Assembly (NCBI GenBank): GCA_965240325.2
Contig: OZ251227.1
Coordinates: forward strand, 1,488,001 to 1,552,000
Direction: 5' to 3'
Origin: Rebecca billardiae RCC1528
Taxonomy: Eukaryota; Haptophyta
Length of the DNA: 64,000 nucleotides
The notes beneath the pieces were generated by a model. That model was not told the DNA's origin. It saw only the letters and a list, made by a program, of their open reading frames with translations, and did not search any database. Made by a program: the position numbers and the translations under genes. Numbering within the stretch: the first letter of the stretch is position 1; every line of letters begins with the position of its first letter. Shown piece by piece: positions 11,853-25,258 of this stretch.

Positions 11853-12595
11853 TAGCTACTCCCAATTCCCGAAGGCTGATGATGAATACGCACACGTGCG
11901 CCTGATGAATATCGATGATATTCTGCTCGACCCCGCCTAGCAGTCCATGAACCATATACATTATAATGTATGAAAACGAAGCGGTGCAAATGATGTTCTC
12001 CAGTATAGTGGATACGACCCCGACGAAGCGATTTTATGCCTGCGTGAACCATACATATGAATACGAAGCGCGGTGCAAATGTTCTCCAGTAGTGAATACG
12101 ACCCCGACGAAGCCAATATATATCGGTTGGTTACTTCGCTGATCCCGTAAGGACGTGCAAAAATAGCCTCAAAGAAGCTGACGCTTGTATTGGACTTGTA
12201 ACCGTCCTACTTCACACAGAAGTGAACTCTCACGCCCGGCCGTCCACGATTGATTAGGGGAATGTCGTGGACGCGGTTTTTTTCTCCGTGATGCATCTGT
12301 AGAGAGGGTCTCAAAATTCGAAACTCGGTCTCCGCCAGCCCTAAAAATCGGCCCCCGCGTCCCTTTTTCTTGATCAAAGATCTTTTTGAAACGTGGTTCC
12401 GGCCCGCTGGTGCGGGCTCCACGCTGCGCGCTCCGCCCTGCACCGCGGGCCATCATAATGAAGTCACTGGCGTAAAAACTGCACAGCCACAGGTCTGACA
12501 GGAGGACCTTAGCAATGGCGGATCGGCCTAGATGATGACTAGTTAGTCAGACTCAGAGCGATATATTGGGCCGCCATCAACAAGCGCACGACTTC

Positions 12596-12651
<56 letters not shown>

Positions 12652-13315
12652 CAGACTCTGTTAATTTGTATTATATATATGTATTTACCCATTTCAGACT
12701 TTGGTCAGAACACGGTCCGGGAGCGATCCGGATGCATACGTAGCTATTGGAAATATGTCACCGGACTGGGTAAATGGCCATGAAAAATAGATGAGTCTGA
12801 ACTAGTCACAAACTGATTTTCACACCCTGGGCACTTATTGGCCATCCATAGCAACCCCACTTGGGGCCCGGCTGAGTGGGACCGACTTCGGGCGCTCATT
12901 CGGCCGCAGGAATGCGATGATCACTTTATTCGGTACGCCCGGTTTCTATGACCGGACTGGCAGGGGTCAACCGGAGCCAGAGCCAAACGTAAAGTGTCCG
13001 GGAGCTCGTATGAAAAAAAGACCGGGATGCGCGCCTTGAAAGAATACATAGTCATACGAGATGGCTCGACAGATCACCCGCTGGCCGCTTGAATCCCGGA
13101 TGATTCAAATAACTTGAACTTCCCCCACAGCAGTGTTTTCCACTGACCGGACACTGTCCACGGTCTCACTCTCAGGCTGAGTCAGACTCAGGAGCCTCGC
13201 ATCCGACGGCTGCTGTGTTTCGCCCACCGAGGTATTTTGCGTAAGCCCCTTGCACCCACGCTTCTTGGCTTGCTTCGAATCAGTCAGTCGTCGATCGTCT
13301 GCTAATATTATACAG

Positions 13316-13319
<4 letters not shown>
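11853..13319. other. Gene-free AT-richer intergenic region with a (TA)n tract
   Basis: No gene or RNA recognised. A TA-dinucleotide tract runs from about 12597 to 12648. About 11950-12110 holds two similar segments: GAAGCGGTGCAAATG then GTTCTCCAGTA and ACGACCCCGACGAAGC occur near 11978-12024 and again near 12066-12112, a local duplication of about 50 bp. Confidence 0.6.
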
Positions 13320-16720
<3,401 letters not shown>

Positions 16721-16813
16721 TCGTCCGCCACAAGTCGTGCGGCGGACACCGGGCTGTCCGCGGCGTCTTTCTTTCGTCGTCGTCATTCGTCGTCGTCATC
16801 GTCGTCGTCATCA

Positions 16814-18442
16814 TCATGCAGCAGTCGTAGCATCGATATCACCGCCGTCGAAGTCATCGACTTGCAGAGTTGCGCCCGATGAGTCGGAGTCGCGATGGCG
16901 CTGATGAGCAGTCTCGTCGTCGCCATCGCTCAACCTGTGGAACGGGTGAGGGGCCACCAGCGCGGGCCCATCCGTGTCGCCGGTGCCGTCGGCGGAGGTA
17001 GCGCCTGCTGCCACGGCGGATGCCATCACTCGTGCGTGGCGCGCGCGTTTTGACAGCTTTCCGCCCGCGACCAGTAGCGCCCCCAGCGTGACGCTCGAGC
17101 AGCCGAGCATGGCCGCGCCCAGCAGCCACGCCGGTGCCTCGCTGCTGGTAAGGCTCGCCACATGCAACTCGCCCCTGTCGGCTCCCGCCGCGCTGCGATG
17201 CGCCTTGCCGTACGCTTCGTAGCCGAGCCCGAGGAGCGCGAGGGACACGGACGCTGCGAGCCTTGCGAGTGCGAATAGGACGCCGACGGCCACGCCTGGC
17301 CTGAGTGGGTGGCGCAGCTGGCAGAGAGTGGTGCACTGGGTCGTGACGAGCCCGCGCCCGGTGGCGAGCACGAGCACGGGCGCGACGAGCGAGAGCCAGC
17401 CGGAGCGCACGTGCGCGCAGGGGAGGGTGAGCGCAAGCAGTGCGGCGGACGAGGCCCACGCCAGCCACACGCCGACAGCAAGCGTGCGTGCTGAGCCCAC
17501 AGCAGAAGCGATGTACGTGCTCGCGTGTGCGCCCGCCGTGAAGAGCGCCGCGCACGCGACGAACGCGCAGACGTTCTGGCGCGTGCTCAGGCCGAACGGC
17601 CCCTGCAGCAGCGGCGCAGACGTCGAGTCCCAGAGCACGCGCGCGCAGAAGGACGAAACCTCTATCGCGCAGAGGCGGCGGAAGGGGCCGTCACGCAGGA
17701 TATCGGCCGCGCTCGCGAGTGTGTCGGCGCACACGGCGCGCGCGGTGGGGGCGGCGGCGGCAGCGTGCGTGGCAACTGTGCCGTCTGCCGTGGATGACGG
17801 CGGTGGGAGCGCGATGAGCGCGGACACGAGCGCGAGGCCAAAGCCGCCAAGGGCCGCCATCAGCGCGAACGCAGCCCGCCAATGCACACACTCCGACAGC
17901 GCCACGCCCGCGAGGGGGCCGACGACCGCTGAGAACGCTCGCGCGGTCACGAGCGCGCCCACGGCGTGGCGCAGCGCGGGGCCGTCGTGCACCCACAGAA
18001 GTGGGACGAGCGCCTGCGCGACGACCATGACGGCGCCACCGGCAAAGCCCTGCACGAGGCGCAGGCCGAGCAGCGCGCCCATCGACGGTGCAGCGGTCAG
18101 CATGGCACTCGTCGACGCGTAGCTCAGCAGCGCGGCGCGGAGCACGAGCACGTGTCCGAACACGTCTGACAGGGCGCCTGCGAGCAGCATCCCCGGGGCG
18201 AGCCCGCACATGTACAGCGAATTGATCAGCTCCGCGTCCCGCAGCCCGCCGCCGAGCGCCGCGCACGCCACGGGTAAGATGGGTACAAGCATCTCATACG
18301 TGATTGGGCCGCACAGCGCGATGCAGCAGAGCGCGACGAGCACCGCGCGGCTCGGGTCGGCCGTTGTGGCGGCGTTCGCCGCGGCCGCGCGCGGCGGGCC
18401 ACAACGGCAGCGTGCGGGAGCACGCGGCGGCCGCGCGATCAT
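16814..18442 (-). CDS. Major facilitator superfamily transporter, drug/H+ antiporter-like
   Basis: Single exon, 542 residues, ATG at 18442 and TGA at 16814-16816. About 12 hydrophobic segments are visible, beginning at residues 30-55 ([20 protein letters not shown]). The MFS loop 2-3 motif A lies near residues 87-100 as [14 protein letters not shown] (consensus GxLaDrxGrkxxl), and the following Gly/Ala-rich helix carries [20 protein letters not shown], typical of the 12-TM DHA1 drug efflux group such as Bcr/CflA. It should sit in a membrane and exchange a small molecule for protons; the substrate is unknown. The Arg/Ala-rich N-terminus and the Ser/Asp-rich C-tail are probably cytosolic. A 58-bp dispersed repeat lies just upstream of the start. 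Confidence 0.85.
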   Translation of the reverse strand: MIARPPRAPARCRCGPPRAAAANAATTADPSRAVLVALCCIALCGPITYEMLVPILPVACAALGGGLRDAELINSLYMCGLAPGMLLAGALSDVFGHVLVLRAALLSYASTSAMLTAAPSMGALLGLRLVQGFAGGAVMVVAQALVPLLWVHDGPALRHAVGALVTARAFSAVVGPLAGVALSECVHWRAAFALMAALGGFGLALVSALIALPPPSSTADGTVATHAAAAAPTARAVCADTLASAADILRDGPFRRLCAIEVSSFCARVLWDSTSAPLLQGPFGLSTRQNVCAFVACAALFTAGAHASTYIASAVGSARTLAVGVWLAWASSAALLALTLPCAHVRSGWLSLVAPVLVLATGRGLVTTQCTTLCQLRHPLRPGVAVGVLFALARLAASVSLALLGLGYEAYGKAHRSAAGADRGELHVASLTSSEAPAWLLGAAMLGCSSVTLGALLVAGGKLSKRARHARVMASAVAAGATSADGTGDTDGPALVAPHPFHRLSDGDDETAHQRHRDSDSSGATLQVDDFDGGDIDATTAA

Positions 18443-18487
18443 TGCGTGCCCGTGCCGCCAATAATCAGGAGACCCGCTCGTCCTACA

Positions 18488-18546
18488 GACGAATCAGGAG
18501 ACCTGCGCCGTCCTACCTGTGTCGTTATATTAATCATAGAATGAGT
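18488..18546. repeat. Dispersed 58-bp repeat, copy 1
   Basis: GACGAATCAGGAGACCTGCG...CCTACCTGT...GTCGTTA...AATCATAGAATGAGT recurs at 41477-41534 in the same orientation with two substitutions and small indels. Half of it is also duplicated locally, since AATCAGGAGACCCGC followed by CGTCCTAC begins at about 18463. Confidence 0.65.
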
Positions 18547-18606
18547 TTATAATAATACTAAAGTATGTTTTGACGCTAACCAACCCACCCCCAAGGTACC
18601 CTGGCC

Positions 18607-19682
18607 GAGGCCACTTCACCGAAATCCAGGTTGGGGAGGATCTCCGCTGCACTGGTGGGGAGGATGTCATCCTCCCCGCTCGCCACGGCTGGGGAGGATG
18701 TCCGCCGCGCTGTCCGGTCTTTCGCCGCTGACAAAACTTTCGAAAACGAAAGTCGCGCCATGGCGGACCCGGTGTTCCCGCCCGGCGGCGAAAGGGGCGC
18801 GGGGCCGGTGGCTCGCGATCCGAAGGGCAGTAGCTCGCGACCTCGCTTGGGCGGTGGCAGCGGCGCTGTGGCACGGCGTGTACCATCCGCGCGGCTGTGC
18901 GCGATCGCGCGGTCCCGTTCGTCGCCACGCCGCGCGCGACCGTTCACGCCACAGTCTGTCCGCACTGGCATGCACCCGTTGCAAGCGCATGACGGCGGAG
19001 AGCTCAGAGAGCCCGTCACGCGCGTGACGACCGTGTGGGATGGGTTGTGCCGATATGAAGGCTGCCCTTCGTAGGCTTTCTGATGAGCCCATCCAACGTT
19101 CAGACCATTCCTAACTGCTGAAAGATGAGTCATCGCCTGCCACACGGCCATGGAGTTGTGGACAGTACAGCAGCCGTCCATGATCCTCATGCCCGCCTCA
19201 TGGGCCGGCGCGTGCCTCCCTGAACATGAAGACAAGCTGTACAACCCATCCCACACGGTCGTCACGCGCGTGACGGGCTCTCTGAGCTCTCCGCCGTCAT
19301 GCGCTTGCAACGGGTGCATGCCAGTGCGGACAGACTGTGGCGTGAACGGTCGCGCGCGGCGTGGCGACGAACGGGACCGCGCGATCGCGCACAGCCGCGC
19401 GGATGGTACACGCCGTGCCACAGCGCCGCTGCCACCGCCCAAGCGAGGTCGCGAGCTACTGCCCTTCGGATCGCGAGCCACCGGCCCCGCGCCCCTTTCG
19501 CCGCCGGGCGGGAACACCGGGTCCGCCATGGCGCGACTTTCGTTTTCGAAAGTTTTGTCAGCGGCGAAAGACCGGACAGCGCGGCGGACATCCTCCCCAG
19601 CCGTGGCGAGCGGGGAGGATGACATCCTCCCCACCAGTGCAGCGGAGATCCTCCCCAACCTGGATTTCGGTGAAGTGGCCTC
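18607..19682. mobile_element. Foldback element: two 442-bp inverted arms around a 192-bp loop
   Basis: 18607-19048 and 19241-19682 are inverted copies that appear identical base for base; every sub-segment I compared matched. The unique loop is 19049-19240. TGGCC occurs directly outside both arms (18602-18606 and 19683-19687), consistent with a 5-bp target-site duplication. The outer arm is built of GGGGAGGAT repeats, including the small palindrome GGGGAGGATGTCATCCTCCC. The arms have open frames on both strands only because of palindromy and GC content. No transposase is present. Confidence 0.85.
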
Positions 19683-19860
19683 TGGCCGTGCGTCTCTTAT
19701 AATTACCGATTCTTATATTTTAGTATACTGTACACCCTGACCAGCAGATCCCTCATCATCCCGCGCCGCCGCTCATGATGTCAGGCGCCTGTTTTCTCGC
19801 GGTGAAGCCGCCGGTTCGAACCTACACGGATACCTGTTCGCGCAATCGCGCCAGGGGTCA

Positions 19861-19991
19861 GGAGTCCACTTGAGTGAAATCTCGGGCGGTCTGCGGCCTC
19901 CTCGCTCTGCTCCAGATGCCCGCCGCGGGCATTTGGAGTGTAGAGTGCGAGGACGCCGGGAAAGACCCGCGATTTCGCTGAAGTGGACTCC
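19861..19991. mobile_element. MITE-like 131-bp imperfect palindrome
   Basis: GGAGTCCACTT at 19861-19871 pairs with AAGTGGACTCC at 19981-19991, and pairing continues with mismatches to a GCCCGCCGCGGGC centre near 19918-19930. GTCA flanks both ends (19857-19860 and 19992-19995), a candidate 4-bp target duplication. It lies 123 bp upstream of the dioxygenase start, so it may also affect that promoter or 5' UTR. Confidence 0.7.
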
Positions 19992-20114
19992 GTCATCGGC
20001 GGCACCAAGCGGCGCCGCCGTCAGTTGGCGCCGTCAGTTGGCGGTCCGAGTCGCTCGTCGACCTGCGAATCTAAATCGCTCGTCGCAAGTCGCAACCCCC
20101 TCACCCGCGAGAGC

Positions 20115-21401
20115 ATGTTGTCGAGGCTCCGTCAGCCCAGCGTGGTGCGTGCGGCGTGGCGCTCGACTCTGAATGCAGCGCGCGTCATCGACATTGAGCA
20201 GCACGTGGTTCTTCCCGCGCAGCCACCACCACGCGCAGCGCTGCATCCCATCCACGGCCCGGCCGCGTGGACGAGTGCCGAGCTTGTGCGGTCCGGGTGG
20301 TGGGGTGCCGAGCTGAGCCGCGTGGAGCTTGACCAGTTAGACGCGGCGCTCGTGCACTTGCTGAAGTCGGGCGACGTCGAGTGGACGGAGGACGACGTGC
20401 CGCTCAACATCACGCGCGCCAACTTCCCGATCGGCTCTGAGCTTGTGTCGCGACTGAGCGCGATGTCGGATGCACTCGAGGAGCGTGGCGCCACGATGAT
20501 TGCCAACATGCCCGTGGACAAGTACGACGTGCCCGAGCTCGCGGCAGCGTACCTTGGCCTGTGCGCGCACCTAGGTCAGTGGGTGCCACAGTCGTCGGCA
20601 GGCCTGCGCTCCAAGTCGCGAGGGTACGGCCTCCCTCTCGGCAAGATCCGCGCGGAGATGAGCGGCAACACGCCGATCGAAGGCAAGCAGTCGAATAACT
20701 ACTTTCGATTGCACACTGACCGCTGCGACGTGCTCTCGCTCCTCTCCATCCGCACCGCGCGCGCGGGTGGCCGCTCGCGCATCGCGTCCGCCGTCAAGAT
20801 CCACGACCTGATGGTCGAGCGGCACCCGGAGCTGGCGGCGCTCCTGTACGCGCCGATCCCGCGCATTTGGGAGGCGGGCGTCAGCGAGCTGCCTGTGTGG
20901 GCGGTGCACAAGGGCAAGTTCACCTCGCAGATCTCGCCGTCGTACATCGAGAACGCGCAGTTCGTCCCCGGCGTGCGCAAGCTGAGCGTCGAGGAGATTG
21001 AGGCGATCGATCTGCTCGAGGAGATTGGCCTCGAGGTGGGGCACGACTTTTTGCAGGAGCCCGGGCAGATGACGTTCCTCAACAACCACCTCGTGTACCA
21101 CGGGCGGACCGCGTGGTCTTTCGAGGGCGACGCGCAGAAGGATGCCCACTCCGGCCGCCTCCTGCTCCGCACGTGGCTCTCCCCCTTCAATTCGCGTGAG
21201 CTGCCCGACACTCCTGAGTTCCGCCTGCTGTGGGGCGACACGTCCGCAGGCGCTCCGCGCGGCGGGCTAGAGCCGGCCGTGCGCGCCGGGATTGTCGAGA
21301 AGCCCAAGGAGCTCACTGATGCCATCAACTCCGGCACGTACGACTACTACGGCCTCTTCCCGCGCAAGTTTGCGGGCCAGTCAGTGACTGGTGTGAATTG
21401 A
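20115..21401 (+). CDS. TauD/TfdA-type Fe(II)/2-oxoglutarate-dependent dioxygenase
   Basis: 428 residues, single exon. The double-stranded beta-helix iron site is visible: His200-Thr-Asp202 in NNYFRLHTDRCD, distal His329 in FLNNHLVYHGRTAW, and the 2-oxoglutarate-binding Arg352 in GRLLLRTWLSP. The family oxidises small substrates such as taurine, 2,4-D, gamma-butyrobetaine or trimethyllysine using Fe(II), O2 and 2-oxoglutarate; the substrate here cannot be read. The N-terminus (MLSRLRQPSVVRAAWRSTLN) is basic and amphipathic, as in a mitochondrial presequence. The frame is open upstream, but the first sensible ATG is at 20115, just after the MITE-like palindrome. Confidence 0.88.
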   Translation: MLSRLRQPSVVRAAWRSTLNAARVIDIEQHVVLPAQPPPRAALHPIHGPAAWTSAELVRSGWWGAELSRVELDQLDAALVHLLKSGDVEWTEDDVPLNITRANFPIGSELVSRLSAMSDALEERGATMIANMPVDKYDVPELAAAYLGLCAHLGQWVPQSSAGLRSKSRGYGLPLGKIRAEMSGNTPIEGKQSNNYFRLHTDRCDVLSLLSIRTARAGGRSRIASAVKIHDLMVERHPELAALLYAPIPRIWEAGVSELPVWAVHKGKFTSQISPSYIENAQFVPGVRKLSVEEIEAIDLLEEIGLEVGHDFLQEPGQMTFLNNHLVYHGRTAWSFEGDAQKDAHSGRLLLRTWLSPFNSRELPDTPEFRLLWGDTSAGAPRGGLEPAVRAGIVEKPKELTDAINSGTYDYYGLFPRKFAGQSVTGVN

Positions 21402-21860
21402 TTGAGCGACTTCGTTCGGCGAGCGCTTACTACTTATATATCGAGCGCCATCAAGGCCCTCTGCGAGGCGGAGTCAGTATTAATATATATATATGTATGT
21501 ATGTATATATATATATATATATATAGTGCTGTTGTGCTAGTCCAAAGGCGGCTAGCGCCGGCCAGGCGGCGGCACTCGCGGTCGTAGTGAGTGAGTGTCC
21601 GTAGTCTCGCCAGAGTGATCAGACTCCAGACGCCGTGGCCGCGTGCACCATCAGGATGATCGATGTCGACCGATACGACATCGTCATCAGCTAACTCAGA
21701 TCATGCATGCAGAAGCAGCGCGCAGATATTTAGTAGTCGTAGTATGTCAGAGCAGCTGCTGACGAGAATGGCGGCGGCGGCGTGCGAGAGCCCCGGTCGA
21801 GTCACGCGCCGGGCGGCGCAGGCCGCTAGGCGGCACGTCGAGTCCAACGGGGGCGCCGCC
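21402..21860. other. Intergenic region with short (TA)/(TGTA) tract
   Basis: A mixed TA and TGTA microsatellite lies at about 21482-21526. No gene is seen. The region holds the 3' ends of two convergent genes. Confidence 0.6.
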
Positions 21861-24800
21861 TCAGCGCGCGGGCGGCGCCGCCTCGACGACCGTCGCGCCC
21901 GCGTCGTCGTGCGCCACGAGCAGCGCAAAGCGCTGCACGCGCTCGAGCTCGTCCGTGGAGAGCGTCGCGTAGTCGAAGGTGCCGCACAGGTCGGTGTACC
22001 CGTCCTTGAAGAAGCGCACGGCGCCGCCGTCGCGGTACCGCGCGTAGCACTTGACGTACGCGGCGGGCAGCGCCGCGCCCGTCCGCGCGTGCCGCACCTG
22101 CAGCCGGCCGTACGCGGGCGTGAGCGAGATTGCGATCTCGTGCGCAAAGTGCGTGCACGTGTGCCGCGCGCCCGGGCCCGCGCTCGCCTCGATCACGATC
22201 GACGCGCGCCGCAGCTCGGCGGGGATGTCGACGCGCGTGCTGTGCGCGCCCGGGTCGAGCGCGACCTCGTGCACGCGCGTCGGCTCGACCAGCGTGAACC
22301 GCCTCTCCCCCTCGCCGAAGAAGGGCTGCTGCGAGAAGAAGAGCTCGAGGTCGAGCTTCCAGAAGCCGAGCGTCGCGGCGCGCGTGGGGCCGGCGTGGGC
22401 GAGCACGACGCTCTCGCCCTCGACGCGCACGCTGATGGTGGGCGTGCGCGCGGCGGCGGCGGCGAGCGCGGCCTCGCGGCTGTCCGCGTCCGCCGCGCCG
22501 CCCGCGCCGCCAGAGCCGCCGCCGCCGCCGCCGCCGCCGCCCTCCGCCTCGTCGAGCAGCGCGGCGAGCGCGGCGAAGCGCTCGCGCCACCGGTCGAGCG
22601 GCAGCGCGCCGGGCAGGCCTGTCACGTGCGCGCGCGCGCGCGCGAGGTCGCCCGTCACGACGGCGGCGTACGCGCGCATGTACTGCAGCTGCGGCGCGCA
22701 CGGCACGGGCGGCGGCGCAACGGCGGCGGCGCCGCCGCCGGGCCCGTCGAGCGTCGCGAGCAGCGCGACCGCCTCGTCCGCGCGGTCCATCGCAAAGAGG
22801 TAGTGGCACGCGCACAGCGCGTCCGCGGGCGTGAGGGGCGCGGGGCGGTGCGCGGCACGCGCGCAGAACGCGCGCCACTGCGCGGCGAGGCCGTCGTTGA
22901 GGCTGGCGGCGCTGCCGCCGAGCGCGTGCGCGCGCGCGTTCACCAGCGGGCCGTACTCCAGGTGCTCGTACTCGCCGCGCTCCGCCGGCTCGAGCGTGAG
23001 CAGCGCGCACTCGAACGCCGGGCCGAGGTCGCCCAGCGCCGCGCCGCCGAGCGCGTCGAGCCACTCGGCCGCGCGCGCTCGGTCCGCGTGCAGCAGCGCG
23101 TACGACCAGAGGGTGGGCTCGAAGGCGTGGCGCGCGGCGAGGGCGGCGGTGATCGCGCCGAACGCGCCGCGCTCGCGGCACCGCCACGCGAGCTCGGACA
23201 GCTCCACCCTCGCGAGGCTGCGCGCGCCCAGATACGCCAGCAGCTCGTCGAGCCGCGCCGAGCGCGCCACGGCCGACCACGAGTCGCTGTCGACGGCGCT
23301 CGGCGCCTCGACGACGCGGAGCTCGGCGGGCTCGGCAGCGGCGAGGAGCGGCGCGTCCGCGCCGCCCGCGGCGAGCGTGACGGTCGCGCCCGGGTGCGCG
23401 AACACGCCGGCGCTCGGGAAGTAGAAGCTGTACTCGAGCGTGGCGGAGCCGAAGGGCGGCAGCTCTCTGAGGCTGGTGCGCGTGTGGATGGAGCCGCACA
23501 CCGGCACCGCGCCCGCGGGCACGCGGTGGAGGACGGCGACGCGCAGCCGGCGGCTGGCCGGGTTGCTCACGACGAGGCGGCACGCGTAGACCACGCGGAC
23601 GAGCAGCTCCGGCCCCGCCTCCTTCTCCACGCGCTCCGAGCCCTCCCACGCCCAGCGGTCGTCCGCGCGCACCAGCGAGTGCCCGAGCAGCACCGCGCGC
23701 GTCGGCTGCGCGCGCACCGGCACCGTCTCGACGAGGGCGGCGATGGCGTGCGAGCGGAGGTGGACGTGCACGCCCGCGCCCACCGCGTCCACCTCCGCCG
23801 CGCCGCCCGGCGGCGGCGCGAACGGCAGCTCGAGCACCGCGAGCGCGCCCATCGCCGCGCTGAAGCTGCACGCCGCGTCCGCAAAGTGCGCACATAGAAA
23901 GGGGCCGTCCGACGGGCTGTGCGCGGCCAGAGCCGCCCACAGCCGCGCGGGCGGGACGAGCTCGGGGCCGGCGGCATCGGCCTCGTCGCGCCGGCGCCAC
24001 GTCGTCTCGGCCCACTCGCGCGTGCGGTCGGCCGCGCGGTACAGCTGCTGCTGCTGCTGCTGCTGCTCGCGCCGCTGCGCCAAGCCGCGCGCGGCGCGCG
24101 GCGCGGCGCCCGGCGGCGGCGGCGGCGGCGGGGCCGCCGCCGCCATCGCGCAGCACGAGCGCGCGCGCGGCTCAAAGTCGTCGTCGTCGTCCGCCTCCTC
24201 GCGCGCCTCCTCGCACGCCTCGAGCACGTCCGCGCACATCGCCCCGGCCATCGCCTCCGCCCCAAACTCGTCGCGGCACTCGGCGAGCGCGGGCGCGAGC
24301 GCGTCGCCCGCCGCGTCGCCGCCGGCAATCACGGTGTCCACCGCGCGCTCGTCCAGCGCTGGGTCTGCCGGCCGGAGCTCGAGCTGCTCGGCGAGGCGGC
24401 GGTGGAGCGCGCGCGGCGCGGGGTCGTCGGCGGGCAGGCTCCGCGCGAGCAGCGCGAGCTCGAGCGCGTTGCACCGCGCCAGCCGCCTGGGCGCGAGGTG
24501 CGCACGCAGCTGCTCCGGGGGCGCGCCCAGCAGACACAGATCGAGCAGGCCGGGGCGTGCCTTGGCGCGCAGGCCCGGCCGCACGGCCGCGTCGAAGAAG
24601 GGGCGGTCCTTGGACCAGACGAAGAGCGCGAGCTCGTGGCACGCGTGCTCGCTCCACGCCGCGCGCTTCTGCGCCTCGCCCAGCGCGTGCCACCGCGTCA
24701 CGAGCTCGAGTGCCCCGAGGTCCGCGCACACGTGAGCGGGCGCGAGCGCGCTCAGCGCGCGGTGCAGCTTGGCGACCGAGTCGACCAGCTCGAGCCGCGC

Positions 24801-25227
24801 GGTGGAGCGGTCGGCGAGGTCGAGCGCGGTGCCCGCGGGCGCGCCGACGAGGCGGCGGGTCTCGCGCAGCCGCGCGGGCGCGCCGCTCGGCGCTGCCGGC
24901 TGGCGCAGGTCGCGCACCGCCGCCGGCTCCGCGCCGCCGGCCGCGTGCTGCGGCGGCGACAGCACCGCCCGACACGCGAGCGTGGCGCTGGGGTCCACCA
25001 CGACGATGTGCGCGTGCGCCGCGCCGCGCAGCTCGGCGCCGCGCAGCTCGAGCACGCCGTCGGGCCCCGGGCGCAGGTTGTGCAGCAGCACCGCGCGCGC
25101 GGGCGCGACGGGGAGGAAGTCGTAGCTCGGGAACTCCGGGCCCTCGACGCGCGGCTCGGCGCGCGCGCCGGCGCGCGCGTCGCGCGCGCGGCCGCACGCC
25201 TTGAGCTTGCGGCGCGCGCGCATCTCC

Positions 25228-25258
<31 letters not shown>

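Noticed and set aside
18576-19658. 360-codon minus-strand ORF across the foldback
   Set aside because: The same protein is read from both arms because they are inverted copies; no domain is present. Kept only as a note on the loop.
19805-19830. tRNA-like GGTTCGAACC
   Set aside because: The T-arm stem does not pair beyond two bases and no acceptor, D or anticodon arm can be drawn.
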